Assembly (NCBI RefSeq): GCF_002287505.1
Contig: NZ_CP019688.1
Span: 2,034,674 to 2,098,673, forward strand
DNA length: 64,000 nucleotides
Source of the DNA: Corynebacterium glaucum
GTDB lineage: Bacteria; Actinomycetota; Actinomycetes; Mycobacteriales; Mycobacteriaceae
Direction of reading: 5' to 3'
Part shown: piece after piece, positions 33,811 to 43,059 of the stretch
How the letters are laid out: the number at the start of each line of letters is the position of its first letter
Numbering within the stretch: the stretch's first letter is position 1
Translations under genes and position numbers: made by a program
The notes under the pieces: generated by a model
What the model was told of the DNA's origin: nothing
Database searches by the model: none
The model's input: only the letters and a program-made list of their open reading frames with translations

Positions 33811-34644
33811 CTACGGTGCGCCGCGTCCGACCGCATGCACGCGCGGGCCCAGAATGCGCTCGGCCAAGCGGTCGAACTGCTCCGGATCGCCGGTGGACTC
33901 GAACACGCGCTGCGGCGTGGTGTCCGGCGCGGCGAGCAGGTCACGCTCGGTGAGGATTCGCAGCACATCCTTCGACGTCTCCTCTGCGGAGGACACCAGC
34001 GTGACGTGATCCCCCACCGCCAGCTGAATCACGCCTGAGAGCAGCGGGTAGTGGGTGCACCCGAGCACCAGCGTGTCCACGCCGGCGGCCTGCAGCGGCT
34101 CAAGGTAGCCCTGCGTCACGCCCAGAATCTGCCGGCCGGAGGTGATGCCGCGCTCCACGAACTCCACGAACGCGGGACACGCCGCCGCAGTCACCTCTAC
34201 CGAGGGGTTGAGTGCGAACAGGTCCTGGTACGCCCCGGACGTAATCGTTCCGGTTGTGCCGATGACGCCGATCTTGCCGTTGCGGGTGGTGGCCATCGCG
34301 CGACGCACCGCCGGCTGAATTACCTCAACGACGGGGATGTCGTAGCGCTCGCGCGCATCGTGCAAGAACGCCGAGGTGGCGGTGTTGCAGGCGATCACCA
34401 GCATTTTGCATCCGCGCTCGACCAGTTCGTCGCTGATCCGCTGCGCATGCGCGCGCACGTCCGCAATCGGCTGCGGGCCGTAAGGCGCATTCGCCGTGTC
34501 GCCGATGTAGATCAGCGACTCCCCCGGCAGCTGATCCATCACCGCGCGAGCCACGGTCAGCCCGCCCACACCAGAGTCGAACAGGCCGATCGGCGCGTTG
34601 TTGTACTGCTCCACGAGCTCAAACTGCTCCAACTGCGCGCTCAC
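33811..34644 (-). CDS. murI: glutamate racemase
   Basis: 277 residues. [27 protein letters not shown] and LGCTHYPLL carry the two catalytic cysteines and flanking Asp/His. It makes D-glutamate for peptidoglycan. The GTG at 34644 overlaps the rhomboid stop (GTGA). In-frame extension further upstream runs inside the rhomboid gene and is not conserved. Confidence 0.95.
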   Translation of the reverse strand: MSAQLEQFELVEQYNNAPIGLFDSGVGGLTVARAVMDQLPGESLIYIGDTANAPYGPQPIADVRAHAQRISDELVERGCKMLVIACNTATSAFLHDARERYDIPVVEVIQPAVRRAMATTRNGKIGVIGTTGTITSGAYQDLFALNPSVEVTAAACPAFVEFVERGITSGRQILGVTQGYLEPLQAAGVDTLVLGCTHYPLLSGVIQLAVGDHVTLVSSAEETSKDVLRILTERDLLAAPDTTPQRVFESTGDPEQFDRLAERILGPRVHAVGRGAP

Positions 34645-35447
34645 CTGCCCATCTGTTGCCGCAACTGCTTTTCCTGGCGCTTCGCCACCAGCTCCGGCGG
34701 GTCGTCCGAGGTAATGATCGTGGCCGCAACGACACCGCCGATTGCGCCGAACAGGTGCGCCTGCCAACTAATCCCGGGGGTGCCGGGCAGCATGCCCCAC
34801 ACCAGACCGGAGTAGAAGAACCCGAGAATCAAGCCAAGAATAATCTGCGCACCGGAGCGGTTGAAAAGCCCGCGCACAAGAAGGTACGCCAGCCAGCCGT
34901 ACACCAGCCCGGAGGCGCCAATGTGGTTCGTGCCCACGCCGCCGAAAACCCACGTGCCCAGCCCGCCGATGATCACCACAAACGCAGTGACCTCCCAGAA
35001 CACGCGCTTGCCCGAATACCCCACTAGGAAAGCGAACAGCGCGCCTGCGAACGAGTTGGAAATGATGTGATCCCACCCGCCGTGCAACAGCGGCGAGGTG
35101 AAGATGAACGGCAAAGACACCACCTCAAGCGGGTGGATGCCAAACACAACCAGGTAGCCGTTGAAGAAAAGGACGTTGATCAGCTGTACCGCCCAGATCG
35201 CCACCAGGTAGCCCACGGCAAAGCGGAGGCCGGTGCTGCGCTGCTGCTTGCGCTTGGACACCGGCTTCGCGCTCGGCTGCGGCTGTTGCACAGGCGGCAT
35301 GCCAGCCGACCCCATCGGGAAGGCAGGCTGCTGGGTCTCCGGGTGCGAGAACGGGCGCTGGAACGGCTTGCCGTAACCGGGCTGGCCGGTGTCGCCGTAA
35401 CCCCAACCGGGAGGAGTCTGGTGCTGGTGGTACGGATTGTGAGTCAT
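34641..35447 (-). CDS. rhomboid-family intramembrane serine protease
   Basis: 268 residues. A Pro/Gln/Gly-rich cytoplasmic N-terminus (about 70 residues) precedes six membrane segments. The [18 protein letters not shown] segment (HxxxN-like), the catalytic Ser in [10 protein letters not shown] and the His in [11 protein letters not shown] complete the rhomboid core. Same place as Rv1337. Substrate unknown. Confidence 0.92.
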   Translation of the reverse strand: MTHNPYHQHQTPPGWGYGDTGQPGYGKPFQRPFSHPETQQPAFPMGSAGMPPVQQPQPSAKPVSKRKQQRSTGLRFAVGYLVAIWAVQLINVLFFNGYLVVFGIHPLEVVSLPFIFTSPLLHGGWDHIISNSFAGALFAFLVGYSGKRVFWEVTAFVVIIGGLGTWVFGGVGTNHIGASGLVYGWLAYLLVRGLFNRSGAQIILGLILGFFYSGLVWGMLPGTPGISWQAHLFGAIGGVVAATIITSDDPPELVAKRQEKQLRQQMGR

Positions 35448-35459
35448 CGAGGCATTAGC

Positions 35460-36419
35460 TTAGCGGGCAATCTCACGCCATGCCCGCACACCGTAGGCAG
35501 GCTCAGCGCTCACCACAGCATCCACAATCGCGGCTTGCACACAGTCCGCTGCAGCAGCAGAAAGGGCACCAAGCTTATCGACGCTTACGTTATCCACCGC
35601 ATCCCGCACCGACACAGCGAACAGCGTGTCCCCGTCCAACGGCGAATGCGCGGGGCGCACCGCGCGGGCGATCCCATCATGGCCTGCCATGGCAAGACGC
35701 TTGAGCTGCGCGGGGCGAAGCGGCGCGTCGGTGGCGATCACCCCGATGGTGGTGTTCAGCTTCGATTGCGCCTGCCTGGGCATCGGGCGCTGGCATTCCG
35801 AGAACGCGTCGAGATCCACCGCCGGTTGCGTCGGGCCACCGTAGAGCCGCCCGGTTGCCGGGTCGATGACGGATCCAACCGGGTTGGCTACGACGTAGGC
35901 GGCCACGGTGTATTCCGCGACACCTACTTGTGCCTGGCCGAACCCGCCTTTGAGCACCCCGGCGGTGGCACCGCACCCCGCGCCGACGTTGCCTGATTTT
36001 GCGGGTTCGCCCCGGTACGCCTGCGCAACCGCAGCGGCCCCGTCCGCCTGATCCGGCCAATGCTCTGAGTCGCCGACGGCGAGGTCGAAGATCACCGCTG
36101 CTGGCACGATCGGCACCCGCGGGCCGCCCGGCACCGCGCCACCGAACACGTCGAAGCCCCGGCCACGCTGGGCGATGGCGCGCATCGCACCGTCCGCGGC
36201 TGCGAGACCGAACGCACTGCCTCCGCTGAGCACGACCGCGTGCACCTTCTCCACCGTGTTATGCGGCTCGAGCAGGTCCGTCTCCCGAGTGCCGGGACCA
36301 CCACCGCGCACGTCGACGGCGCAGGTCATGCCCTCACTGTCTGCTGCGCACACCACCGTAACGCCTGTATCCCCCAGAGATGCGTGGCCGATGAGGACGC
36401 CGGAGCCGTCGTCAAGCAA
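35460..36419 (-). CDS. P1-family (DmpA-type) N-terminal-nucleophile aminopeptidase
   Basis: 319 residues. VHAVVLSGGSAFGL, GNVGAGCGATAG and the self-cleavage region KLNTTIGVIATDAPL, where a Thr after Asn would become the nucleophile, match the P1 family (Rv1333-like). Precise substrate unknown. It starts with TTG at 36419; AGGAG six nt upstream supports this. The promoter is shared with DUF2017 and clpS upstream. Confidence 0.88.
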   Translation of the reverse strand: MLDDGSGVLIGHASLGDTGVTVVCAADSEGMTCAVDVRGGGPGTRETDLLEPHNTVEKVHAVVLSGGSAFGLAAADGAMRAIAQRGRGFDVFGGAVPGGPRVPIVPAAVIFDLAVGDSEHWPDQADGAAAVAQAYRGEPAKSGNVGAGCGATAGVLKGGFGQAQVGVAEYTVAAYVVANPVGSVIDPATGRLYGGPTQPAVDLDAFSECQRPMPRQAQSKLNTTIGVIATDAPLRPAQLKRLAMAGHDGIARAVRPAHSPLDGDTLFAVSVRDAVDNVSVDKLGALSAAAADCVQAAIVDAVVSAEPAYGVRAWREIAR

Positions 36420-36428
36420 AAAGCTCTC

Positions 36429-36968
36429 CTATTCCATCATTGCTTCAAGCAGGGAGTCCTGGCAGTAAGCGAGCCAGTCCATAAGCACCGCGCGGTCCTG
36501 GGCCTCAGCCTCGCCGCCGCGGTCATCCTCGGAGACGTAGAGACGCATGTCGTTGAGCGCGGCAATGAAGCGCGGCGCGTCGGCCTCCTCGATGGTCACC
36601 TCGACCCCGCCTGTGGGCCCGAGAACCTCGTTGACCACCTGCAGGTTAATCAGCTTGGCCTTGATGATGTCGTTTTCGTGGAGGCTCCGCAGCAACCCGT
36701 TGTCGCCGTCGAACTCCTCATCGCCCTCCCGCTCGAAGTCGGGCAGCAGGCGCGCGAGCTTCGGATCCTCCGGGGCCTCGGTGTGGCCCGCGGACATGCC
36801 GATCATCTCCGCGAACTCGTCCTTCGGCGCGGACTGAGCGCGCCCGATGAGCGCCTCCGAAACGGTAGCGGTGAGATCCCCGATCACTTCGCGCTCCATC
36901 GGTTCGAAGCGGGTGGTGAATTTTACGGAAGAGCGCATGAGGCCCTTCTTCCTGCGCCACGGTTGCAT
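36429..36968 (-). CDS. DUF2017 protein
   Basis: 179 residues. RFEPMEREVIGDLTATVSEAL, DPKLARLLPDF and MRLYVSEDD followed by DWLAYCQDSLLEAM define DUF2017 (Rv1332). The family always lies next to clpS in actinobacteria; function unknown, possibly linked to the N-degron adaptor. ATG 36968, 5 nt after the clpS stop. Confidence 0.9.
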   Translation of the reverse strand: MQPWRRKKGLMRSSVKFTTRFEPMEREVIGDLTATVSEALIGRAQSAPKDEFAEMIGMSAGHTEAPEDPKLARLLPDFEREGDEEFDGDNGLLRSLHENDIIKAKLINLQVVNEVLGPTGGVEVTIEEADAPRFIAALNDMRLYVSEDDRGGEAEAQDRAVLMDWLAYCQDSLLEAMME

Positions 36969-36973
36969 GTGCC

Positions 36974-37273
36974 CTATCCCGCCTGCTGCATTGTGGCCCA
37001 CAGGCCTGCCGTGTGCAGCTTCTTCACGTCGCCTTCGACCTTGTCTTTCTCGCCCGAGGAGACAACGGCCTTGCCCTCGGTGTGGACCTGCATCATCAGC
37101 TCGTTAGCGCGCTTGCGGTCGTAGCCCAGCACGGTCTGGAAGACGTAGGCCACATAGCTCATCAGATTGACCGGGTCATCCCACACGATGCACATCCAGG
37201 GCAGGTTCTCGCTGGTGGTGACCTCGACCTCGATCGCCTCGTCCAGTTCAGGCGAGGCGATCGGCGAGCTCAT
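36974..37273 (-). CDS. clpS: ATP-dependent Clp protease adaptor ClpS
   Basis: 99 residues. The N-degron pocket residues lie in [20 protein letters not shown] and [17 protein letters not shown]. It hands N-degron substrates to ClpC/ClpA. Three in-frame ATGs are possible (37321, 37309 and 37273); I use 37273, after which the conserved part begins within 25 residues. Divergent from pncB. Confidence 0.93.
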   Translation of the reverse strand: MSSPIASPELDEAIEVEVTTSENLPWMCIVWDDPVNLMSYVAYVFQTVLGYDRKRANELMMQVHTEGKAVVSSGEKDKVEGDVKKLHTAGLWATMQQAG

Positions 37274-37376
37274 CCGCGCACCTGCGGCGGACGCTTCCGA
37301 AGCGTTCATGCAAGCCTTCATGCGCCCCAGCTTACCTTGACCTGCGTCGCCCCTGAATGGAGTAGCCTTGTACAGC

Positions 37377-38792
37377 ATGACTGACTCTTCAGCGTCATCT
37401 TCGGCGACCTCCTCGGCGTCATCTTCGGCGACACCCACCCGCGTCAGCGACGCCCGCACCGGCGCCTGTCACGAGTCCACCGCGTTCCTGACGGACATGT
37501 ACGAGCTGACCATGCTCGACGCCGCGCTGCAGGACGGCACCGCCCACCGCAAGTGCGTGTTCGAGGTGTTCACCCGTCGCATGCCCAACGAACGCCGCTA
37601 CGGCGTGGTCGCCGGCACCGCCCGCGTGATCGACGCGATCGCTAGCTTCCGCTTCACCGAAGAGCAGATTGAGCTCGCGGACTTCCTCTCTGAGGAGGCG
37701 AAGCAGTTCCTGCGCGATTACAAGTTCACCGGCGACGTCGATGGCTACCGCGAAGGCGACCTCTACTTCCCCTACTCGCCGATCCTTACTGTGCGCGGCA
37801 CGTTCGCCGAGTGCGTGATTCTGGAGACGGTGATCCTCTCCATCTTGAACTACGACTCCGCAGTCGCATCCGCCGCGTCGCGGATGGTATCGGCCGCAGA
37901 CGGCAAGCCGATCATTGAGATGGGTTCGCGCCGCACGCACGAGCAATCCGCCGTCACCGCGGCCCGCGCAACCTACATCGCCGGCTTCGACGCCACCTCC
38001 AACATGGAGGCATCGCTGCGCTACGGCATCCCGGCCTCCGGCACCGCCGCACACTCCTGGACGTTGCTGCACGTGGACGATAGTGGCAAGCCGGACGAGC
38101 GCGCCGCCTTCCGCGCCCAGATTGAGGCCGCCGGCGTGGACACGACGCTGCTGGTGGACACGTTCGACATCACGAAGGGTGTGGAAAACGCACTCGAGGT
38201 CGCGGGCACCGAGCTCGGCGCGGTGCGCATCGACTCCGGCGATCTGGGCATCATGTCGCGGCGCGTGCGCGCCCAGCTCGACGAGGCTGGGGCGTTCAAC
38301 ACCCGCATCATCGTCTCCAGTGACCTGGACGAGTTCGCAATCGCGGGCCTGCGCTCCGACCCGGTCGACGGGTTCGGTGTGGGCACCTCGGTGGTCACGG
38401 GCTCCGGTGCTCCTACTGCGGGCTTGGTGTACAAACTCGTGGAGGTCGACGGGCACTCGGTGGCCAAGCGCTCCTCGGGCAAGGCGACCTACGGCGGCGC
38501 GAAAAGCGCCCTGCGCGCCTACCGCGCTTCGGGCGTCGCGGTTGCAGAAGTCGTCTACCCGCAGGGCGCTGAAATCACCCGCAAACAAAACCTGGCCTAC
38601 CGCGAGCTCACGGTCCCGATGATCAGGGGCGGAGAACTTGTCGACGCCGCGTCTGACCCGTTCAACCTCGAAGCCGCCCGCGCCACTCACCGCGACGCGC
38701 TGCAGACGCTGCCTTGGGAGGGCCTGGCACTCTCGCGCGGCGAAGTCGCCATCCCGACGCACTTCGTCGGCTTCCCCGAGCCCGCCGAATAA
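37377..38792 (+). CDS. pncB: nicotinate phosphoribosyltransferase
   Basis: 471 residues. Conserved [15 protein letters not shown] [54 protein letters not shown] (phosphorylated His) and RIDSGDLG. It converts nicotinate and PRPP to nicotinate mononucleotide. The first 20 residues are almost only Ser, Ala and Thr, made by an imperfect repeat of GCGTCATCTTCGGCGAC. Forms the NAD salvage path with pncA and nadE in this window. Confidence 0.95.
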   Translation: MTDSSASSSATSSASSSATPTRVSDARTGACHESTAFLTDMYELTMLDAALQDGTAHRKCVFEVFTRRMPNERRYGVVAGTARVIDAIASFRFTEEQIELADFLSEEAKQFLRDYKFTGDVDGYREGDLYFPYSPILTVRGTFAECVILETVILSILNYDSAVASAASRMVSAADGKPIIEMGSRRTHEQSAVTAARATYIAGFDATSNMEASLRYGIPASGTAAHSWTLLHVDDSGKPDERAAFRAQIEAAGVDTTLLVDTFDITKGVENALEVAGTELGAVRIDSGDLGIMSRRVRAQLDEAGAFNTRIIVSSDLDEFAIAGLRSDPVDGFGVGTSVVTGSGAPTAGLVYKLVEVDGHSVAKRSSGKATYGGAKSALRAYRASGVAVAEVVYPQGAEITRKQNLAYRELTVPMIRGGELVDAASDPFNLEAARATHRDALQTLPWEGLALSRGEVAIPTHFVGFPEPAE

Positions 38793-38803
38793 GCTCGACG
38801 GTT

Positions 38804-40762
38804 GTGAGCCAGCCCCTGTCGCAAACTACCGAAGACCTTCTCGCGGCCGCCGTCGACGCCATCGGCGGCACCCCGCGCCCCGGTCAGCTCGCGATGGCCC
38901 AGGCCGTCACCCGCGCCTTCGACTCTGAGCGCCACCTCGCGGTGCAGGCCGGCACCGGTACCGGCAAATCGCTCGCGTACCTCGTCCCTTCGATCCTGCA
39001 TGCCCAGCGCACCAACTCCACCGTGGTGGTTTCCACCGCCACGATCGCGCTGCAGCGCCAGCTCGTGGAGCGCGACCTTCCGCGGCTTGCCGACGCCCTC
39101 GAGCCACTCATGGAGCGCCGGCCGACTTTCGCCATCTTGAAAGGCCGGAACAACTACCTCTGCCTCCATAAGCTTTCGCTTGACGACGACACGCCCGACG
39201 CGCTCATCGAGGAAGACAACCTGAGCAGAATCGGACGCGAAGTGAAGCGAGTTGCCGAGTGGGCCGAGGAGACCGAGACCGGCGACCGCGACGACCTCGT
39301 CCCAGGTGTGTCAGACCTGGTGTGGCGCCAAGTATCGGTGACCTCGTCGGAGTGCCTCGGCGCCGCGCGCTGCCCACACGGTGAGGAATGCTTCGCCCAG
39401 CTCGCCCGCGAAGCTGCCGGCGAAGTCGACGTTGTGGTGACCAACCACGCCATGCTTGCCATCGACGCACTCAGTGACGTGCAGATTCTGCCCGAGCACT
39501 CCGCGGTGGTGATTGACGAGGCCCACGAACTCGACGACCGCATCACCGCCGTGGCTACCAACATCATCTCGGACCGCGCGCTCACGCTCGCCGCCCGCCG
39601 CGCCGGCAAACTCGGCGCAGATACAGCGGTACTCGAGGATGTCGTCGATGATTTCAACGCTGCGATTGGCATCGAGGAACCGGGCCGCTGGGAGACTATT
39701 TCCGAGCCGGCCCGCGCCGCTTTTGCCGCCCTGTCATCCGCGCTGGGCAAGACCTACACCGCAATCGCGGACGCACCACCCGGCGAATCGGAGAATAGCC
39801 CCGAGACCTTCGCTGAACGCGGCAATTTGAAGAACCACCTCTCCGACCTCGAAAGCGCCGTCGACCGCATCCTGAGCGTCTTCGACGAAGAGGACGTGAC
39901 CAAACACCGCGACGTCGTCTGGCTGACCCGCAGCGAGCGCGGCGACGATGCCGTCTCGGTCGCCCCGCTCTCCGTCGCCACGCTCTTGCGCTCCCAGCTT
40001 TTCGCTGACACCACCGTGGTGCTCGCCTCAGCGACGCTCAACGTCGGCGGCAACCTCAACGCCATGGCCGCAGCTTGGGGCCTACCCGACGGCAAATGGG
40101 ACTCCCTCGACGCGGGCACGCCGTTCAACCCGTCAAAGGCCGGTATTCTCTACACTGCGCGCCACCTGCCCCCGCCCGGCCGCGACGGCCTCACCGACCA
40201 AACTCTCGACGAGATCGCCGAGCTGATCACCGCCGCCGGCGGGCGCACCCTTGGACTGTTCTCTTCCCGCCGCGCAGCCGATCAGGCCGCCGAAGCAATG
40301 CGCTCTCGCCTCCCCTTTGACATCTACCTCCAGGGCGAGGACTCCACCGGCGCACTCGTGGACAAGTTCGCCAAAGCCGAGAACTCCTGCCTCTTCGGCA
40401 CTCTCTCCCTGTGGCAAGGCGTGGACGTCCCGGGTAGCGCTTTATCGCTCGTGATCATCGACCGCATCCCCTTCCCCCGCCCCGACGATCCCCTGCTCCA
40501 AGCACGCTCTAACGCAGCCGATGCCGCAGGACGCTCCGGCTTCATGGAGGTCTCCGCCACGCACGCCGCACTCCTCCTCGCCCAAGGCACGGGCAGGTTG
40601 TTGCGCTCAGTAGACGATCGCGGGGTCATCGCGGTCTTGGACAGTCGCTTATCGACGAAGCGTTACGGCGCCTTCCTGCGATCCTCACTCCTCCCGTTCT
40701 GGCAGACCACCGACCCGGAAGTCGCCCGCGGAGCCCTGCGCCGCCTCGTCGCCAACTCTTAG
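38804..40762 (+). CDS. dinG: DinG-family ATP-dependent helicase (XPD-like, iron-sulphur)
   Basis: 652 residues, superfamily 2 helicase. Walker A is in QAGTGTGKSLAYLVP, four Cys of the Fe-S domain lie between NNYLCLHKL and CPHGEECF, DEAH box VVIDEAHELDD, motif VI-like GTGRLLRS. Neighbour of pncB as in mycobacteria (Rv1329c/Rv1330c). The GTG at 38804 starts 11 nt after pncB. Unwinds 5'-tailed DNA, R-loops and similar structures. Confidence 0.92.
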   Translation: MSQPLSQTTEDLLAAAVDAIGGTPRPGQLAMAQAVTRAFDSERHLAVQAGTGTGKSLAYLVPSILHAQRTNSTVVVSTATIALQRQLVERDLPRLADALEPLMERRPTFAILKGRNNYLCLHKLSLDDDTPDALIEEDNLSRIGREVKRVAEWAEETETGDRDDLVPGVSDLVWRQVSVTSSECLGAARCPHGEECFAQLAREAAGEVDVVVTNHAMLAIDALSDVQILPEHSAVVIDEAHELDDRITAVATNIISDRALTLAARRAGKLGADTAVLEDVVDDFNAAIGIEEPGRWETISEPARAAFAALSSALGKTYTAIADAPPGESENSPETFAERGNLKNHLSDLESAVDRILSVFDEEDVTKHRDVVWLTRSERGDDAVSVAPLSVATLLRSQLFADTTVVLASATLNVGGNLNAMAAAWGLPDGKWDSLDAGTPFNPSKAGILYTARHLPPPGRDGLTDQTLDEIAELITAAGGRTLGLFSSRRAADQAAEAMRSRLPFDIYLQGEDSTGALVDKFAKAENSCLFGTLSLWQGVDVPGSALSLVIIDRIPFPRPDDPLLQARSNAADAAGRSGFMEVSATHAALLLAQGTGRLLRSVDDRGVIAVLDSRLSTKRYGAFLRSSLLPFWQTTDPEVARGALRRLVANS

Positions 40763-40787
40763 CCCCCGCCGCCTCCACCGGCTCCCC

Positions 40788-40919
40788 TGAGGTCTACATA
40801 CGTACCCCCAACTTGTAGACCTCAGCCGAATCCGCGCCCCACCTGTCACACGCGACCTGCACGTTTGTCCCGGCACCCCGCTTGACGTCTACACCCAGGA
40901 GCCGCAAATGTAGACCTCA
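40788..40919. repeat. two palindromic repeat units between convergent genes
   Basis: TGAGGTCTACA (40788-40798) and TGTAGACCTCA (40814-40824) are perfect inverted repeats with a 15-nt loop. A second, imperfect unit follows: GACGTCTACA (40884-40893) and TGTAGACCTCA (40909-40919). Neither has a T-run. The last three bases include the stop codon of the PTH2 gene. They may act as bidirectional RNA hairpins, or be copies of a dispersed palindromic element. Confidence 0.7.
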
Positions 40920-41666
40920 GCTGATGGGGGCGGTGCCGGGCGGGAGTGCCACGACGGTCACCGATCCAGGTGCGACCTCCGTGTAACCAGCGTCTCGGAC
41001 AACCACAGCATTCGGGTGGCCCGAGCACTTCGCGAAAGCCTCCGGGTCCACCTCGCGCACGGAGAGCACGAAGCCGGTTTTTGCCCAGGCGCGGGCTTTT
41101 TCCAACGGCAGCGCCGCGGCATAGAGCATCGAAGCGTGGCCGACCTGAGCGGCTGCTTTGCCTAATGACATGGTCAAGGAGGCGTCGATAAGCAAAAGTG
41201 GCCCCTCGGTGACGATCGGGGTGGTAGTGCTGTCCTCGAGCTCGGTGCCTTTGATCTGCAGTTTTGCGATAGCGGGCGGGACTTCGTTGGTGGCAGACGG
41301 GACGAACGCTCGGGCAGTGCCGACGGTGACACCGGGCAGAACTTGCACGTTGTCCCACGCCTTGTTTCGCGCGCGGCGGGCGACTTTTCGAATGCGGTGC
41401 GAGTACCACGCGGCGAGGTGTTCGCGCCAGAATCCCTCGGAGCCCGCGCGCTCGTCGAGGCATACGGCGACGACGGCGCGGGCGGCATCTGTGAGCACCT
41501 GGTTACGTGCGGGCGGATCTTGCTTGGGCAAGTTGAGCGCGAGCTGCATCGCCTGGACCGTGGACGGATCGTCCGGGTCCTCGGTTCGGTTCCGGTAATC
41601 CCCTTCGATCAGCTCGGCGAGCAGGGCATGAGCCGCGGCGAAGGAGTCTGCCTGTTGCTCGGTCAC
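40917..41666 (-). CDS. PTH2-family peptidyl-tRNA hydrolase-like protein
   Basis: 249 residues. The C-terminal half has the PTH2 fold (LLLIDASLTMSLGKAAAQVGHASMLYA, then VVVRDAGYTEVAPGSVTVVAL). The N-terminal 140 residues are an actinobacterial extension with many Arg in HRIRKVARRARNKAW. Its GTG start overlaps the serB stop (GTGA), so it is translated with serB. Peptidyl-tRNA hydrolysis is plausible but not certain for this long form. Confidence 0.75.
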   Translation of the reverse strand: MTEQQADSFAAAHALLAELIEGDYRNRTEDPDDPSTVQAMQLALNLPKQDPPARNQVLTDAARAVVAVCLDERAGSEGFWREHLAAWYSHRIRKVARRARNKAWDNVQVLPGVTVGTARAFVPSATNEVPPAIAKLQIKGTELEDSTTTPIVTEGPLLLIDASLTMSLGKAAAQVGHASMLYAAALPLEKARAWAKTGFVLSVREVDPEAFAKCSGHPNAVVVRDAGYTEVAPGSVTVVALPPGTAPIS

Positions 41667-42916
41667 GAAAGCGGGACTCGGCCGTCGATACCCGCGGTGG
41701 TGTTCGCGTGGTCGATCTCTTCGCGGGGGATGCCGAGGATGTAGAGGACCTCATCCAGGAACGGGTGGTTCACGCTGGCGTCCGCGACTTCTTTGAGAGC
41801 GGGCTTCGCGTTGAAGGCGATGCCGAGGCCGGCGCGAGAGAGCATGTCGATGTCATTCGCACCGTCGCCGACTGCCACCGTCTGGTTCATGGTGAGCCCG
41901 GAGTCAGCGGCGAATTCCTCGAGAAAGTCGGCCTTCGCGGTGCGGTCGACGACCTTGCCGGTGACGCGGCCGGTGAGCTTGCCGTCCACGATCTCAAGAG
42001 TGTTGGCGCGCACGTAGTCCAACTCCAAGTCCTCGGCGAGACCCTCAAGCACCTGGATGAAGCCACCGGACACCACTGCGGTGCGGTAGCCCATGGAGTT
42101 CAGCGTCCGGATTGTCGTGCGCGCGCCCGGAGTGAGCTCAATCTGGGCGGCGACCTCGTCGATGACCGAGGCGTCGAGGCCTGCAAGGGCTTTCACTCGT
42201 TCACGCAAGGACTCCTCGAAGTCGAGCTCGCCACGCATCGCGCGATCCGTGACTTCGGCGACTTCAGCCTCCTTGCCTGCGTGGGCGGCGAGCATCTCGA
42301 TGACCTCGCCGGTGATCAAGGTGGAGTCGCAGTCGAAGCACACCAGGCGCTTCGCGCGGCGATGCAGGCCCGCGTGCTCCATCGCGATATCGATGCCCAA
42401 CTCGGCGGAAAGTTCGGCGAGCTGCCTACGTATTTCCTTGCCGTCGCCCGGGGTGTAGTCCGGAATAGTGATGCGGAATTCAAGTCCAGTCACCGGGTAC
42501 TGGGCGATGCCGCGAATCACGTTGATGTTCGCGCCGAAACTTGCGAGTACTTCGCCGAGGCGAGATACCGCTGCGGCAGTGACCGGGTTGCCCAGTGCGA
42601 CCACGACGTGAGTGGAGCTTGCTCTTGAAACCTGGGCAGTATCTGCCCCGGTTTCGATAGTCACCCGCTGTCCAAACTCCCAGAGTCCGGCACGGAGGTC
42701 GCGCTCAAGGTCCGTCAGTGCCTGCGGGTTCATGCCGACGAGTGCCGCCAGCATGAGACGCCCGCGGAAGTTGGTCTGCTCAACGTCGAGCAACTGCACC
42801 TCATGCCGAGCGAGCGCGGTGAAAAACGCGGCTGACACGCCCGGGCGGTCCGGGCCGGAGGTAGTGATGATCGCAGGCTTTAAACCTTCCTGCAGTTCGA
42901 CCTCGAGTGCGGGCAT
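41663..42916 (-). CDS. serB: phosphoserine phosphatase
   Basis: 417 residues. Two ACT-like domains (SGPDRPGVSAAFFTAL first) precede a HAD phosphatase: nucleophile motif FDCDSTLITGEVIEMLA, motif II AVVSGGFIQVL and motif III GDGANDIDMLSRAGLGIAF. Last step of L-serine synthesis. ATG 42916 begins the conserved part. Next to ctaD as in C. glutamicum. Confidence 0.95.
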   Translation of the reverse strand: MPALEVELQEGLKPAIITTSGPDRPGVSAAFFTALARHEVQLLDVEQTNFRGRLMLAALVGMNPQALTDLERDLRAGLWEFGQRVTIETGADTAQVSRASSTHVVVALGNPVTAAAVSRLGEVLASFGANINVIRGIAQYPVTGLEFRITIPDYTPGDGKEIRRQLAELSAELGIDIAMEHAGLHRRAKRLVCFDCDSTLITGEVIEMLAAHAGKEAEVAEVTDRAMRGELDFEESLRERVKALAGLDASVIDEVAAQIELTPGARTTIRTLNSMGYRTAVVSGGFIQVLEGLAEDLELDYVRANTLEIVDGKLTGRVTGKVVDRTAKADFLEEFAADSGLTMNQTVAVGDGANDIDMLSRAGLGIAFNAKPALKEVADASVNHPFLDEVLYILGIPREEIDHANTTAGIDGRVPLS

Positions 42917-43001
42917 GGTCGGCTCACTTTCGTGTCTGTGGGGGGGGGCAGGAAACGGTACGCAGCTATTCCCCGCGTCCCCGCGCAGGTTAGCACGGCA
43001 A

Positions 43002-43027
43002 AGCCCCTCATCTATCGATGAGGGGCT
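43002..43027 (-). terminator. terminator hairpin after ctaD
   Basis: AGCCCCTCATC and GATGAGGGGCT make an 11-bp perfect stem with loop TATC, read on the minus strand after the ctaD stop and followed by TTTGCC; the T-run is short. Confidence 0.7.
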
Positions 43028-43059
43028 ACAGCGTTCAGGAGGGTCTGACCGCGCCGAAG

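Noticed and set aside
37419..38762. 447-codon open frame opposite pncB, and similar long frames opposite serB, pgm and nrdE
   Set aside because: Shadows of confident genes; no start sites, no domains.
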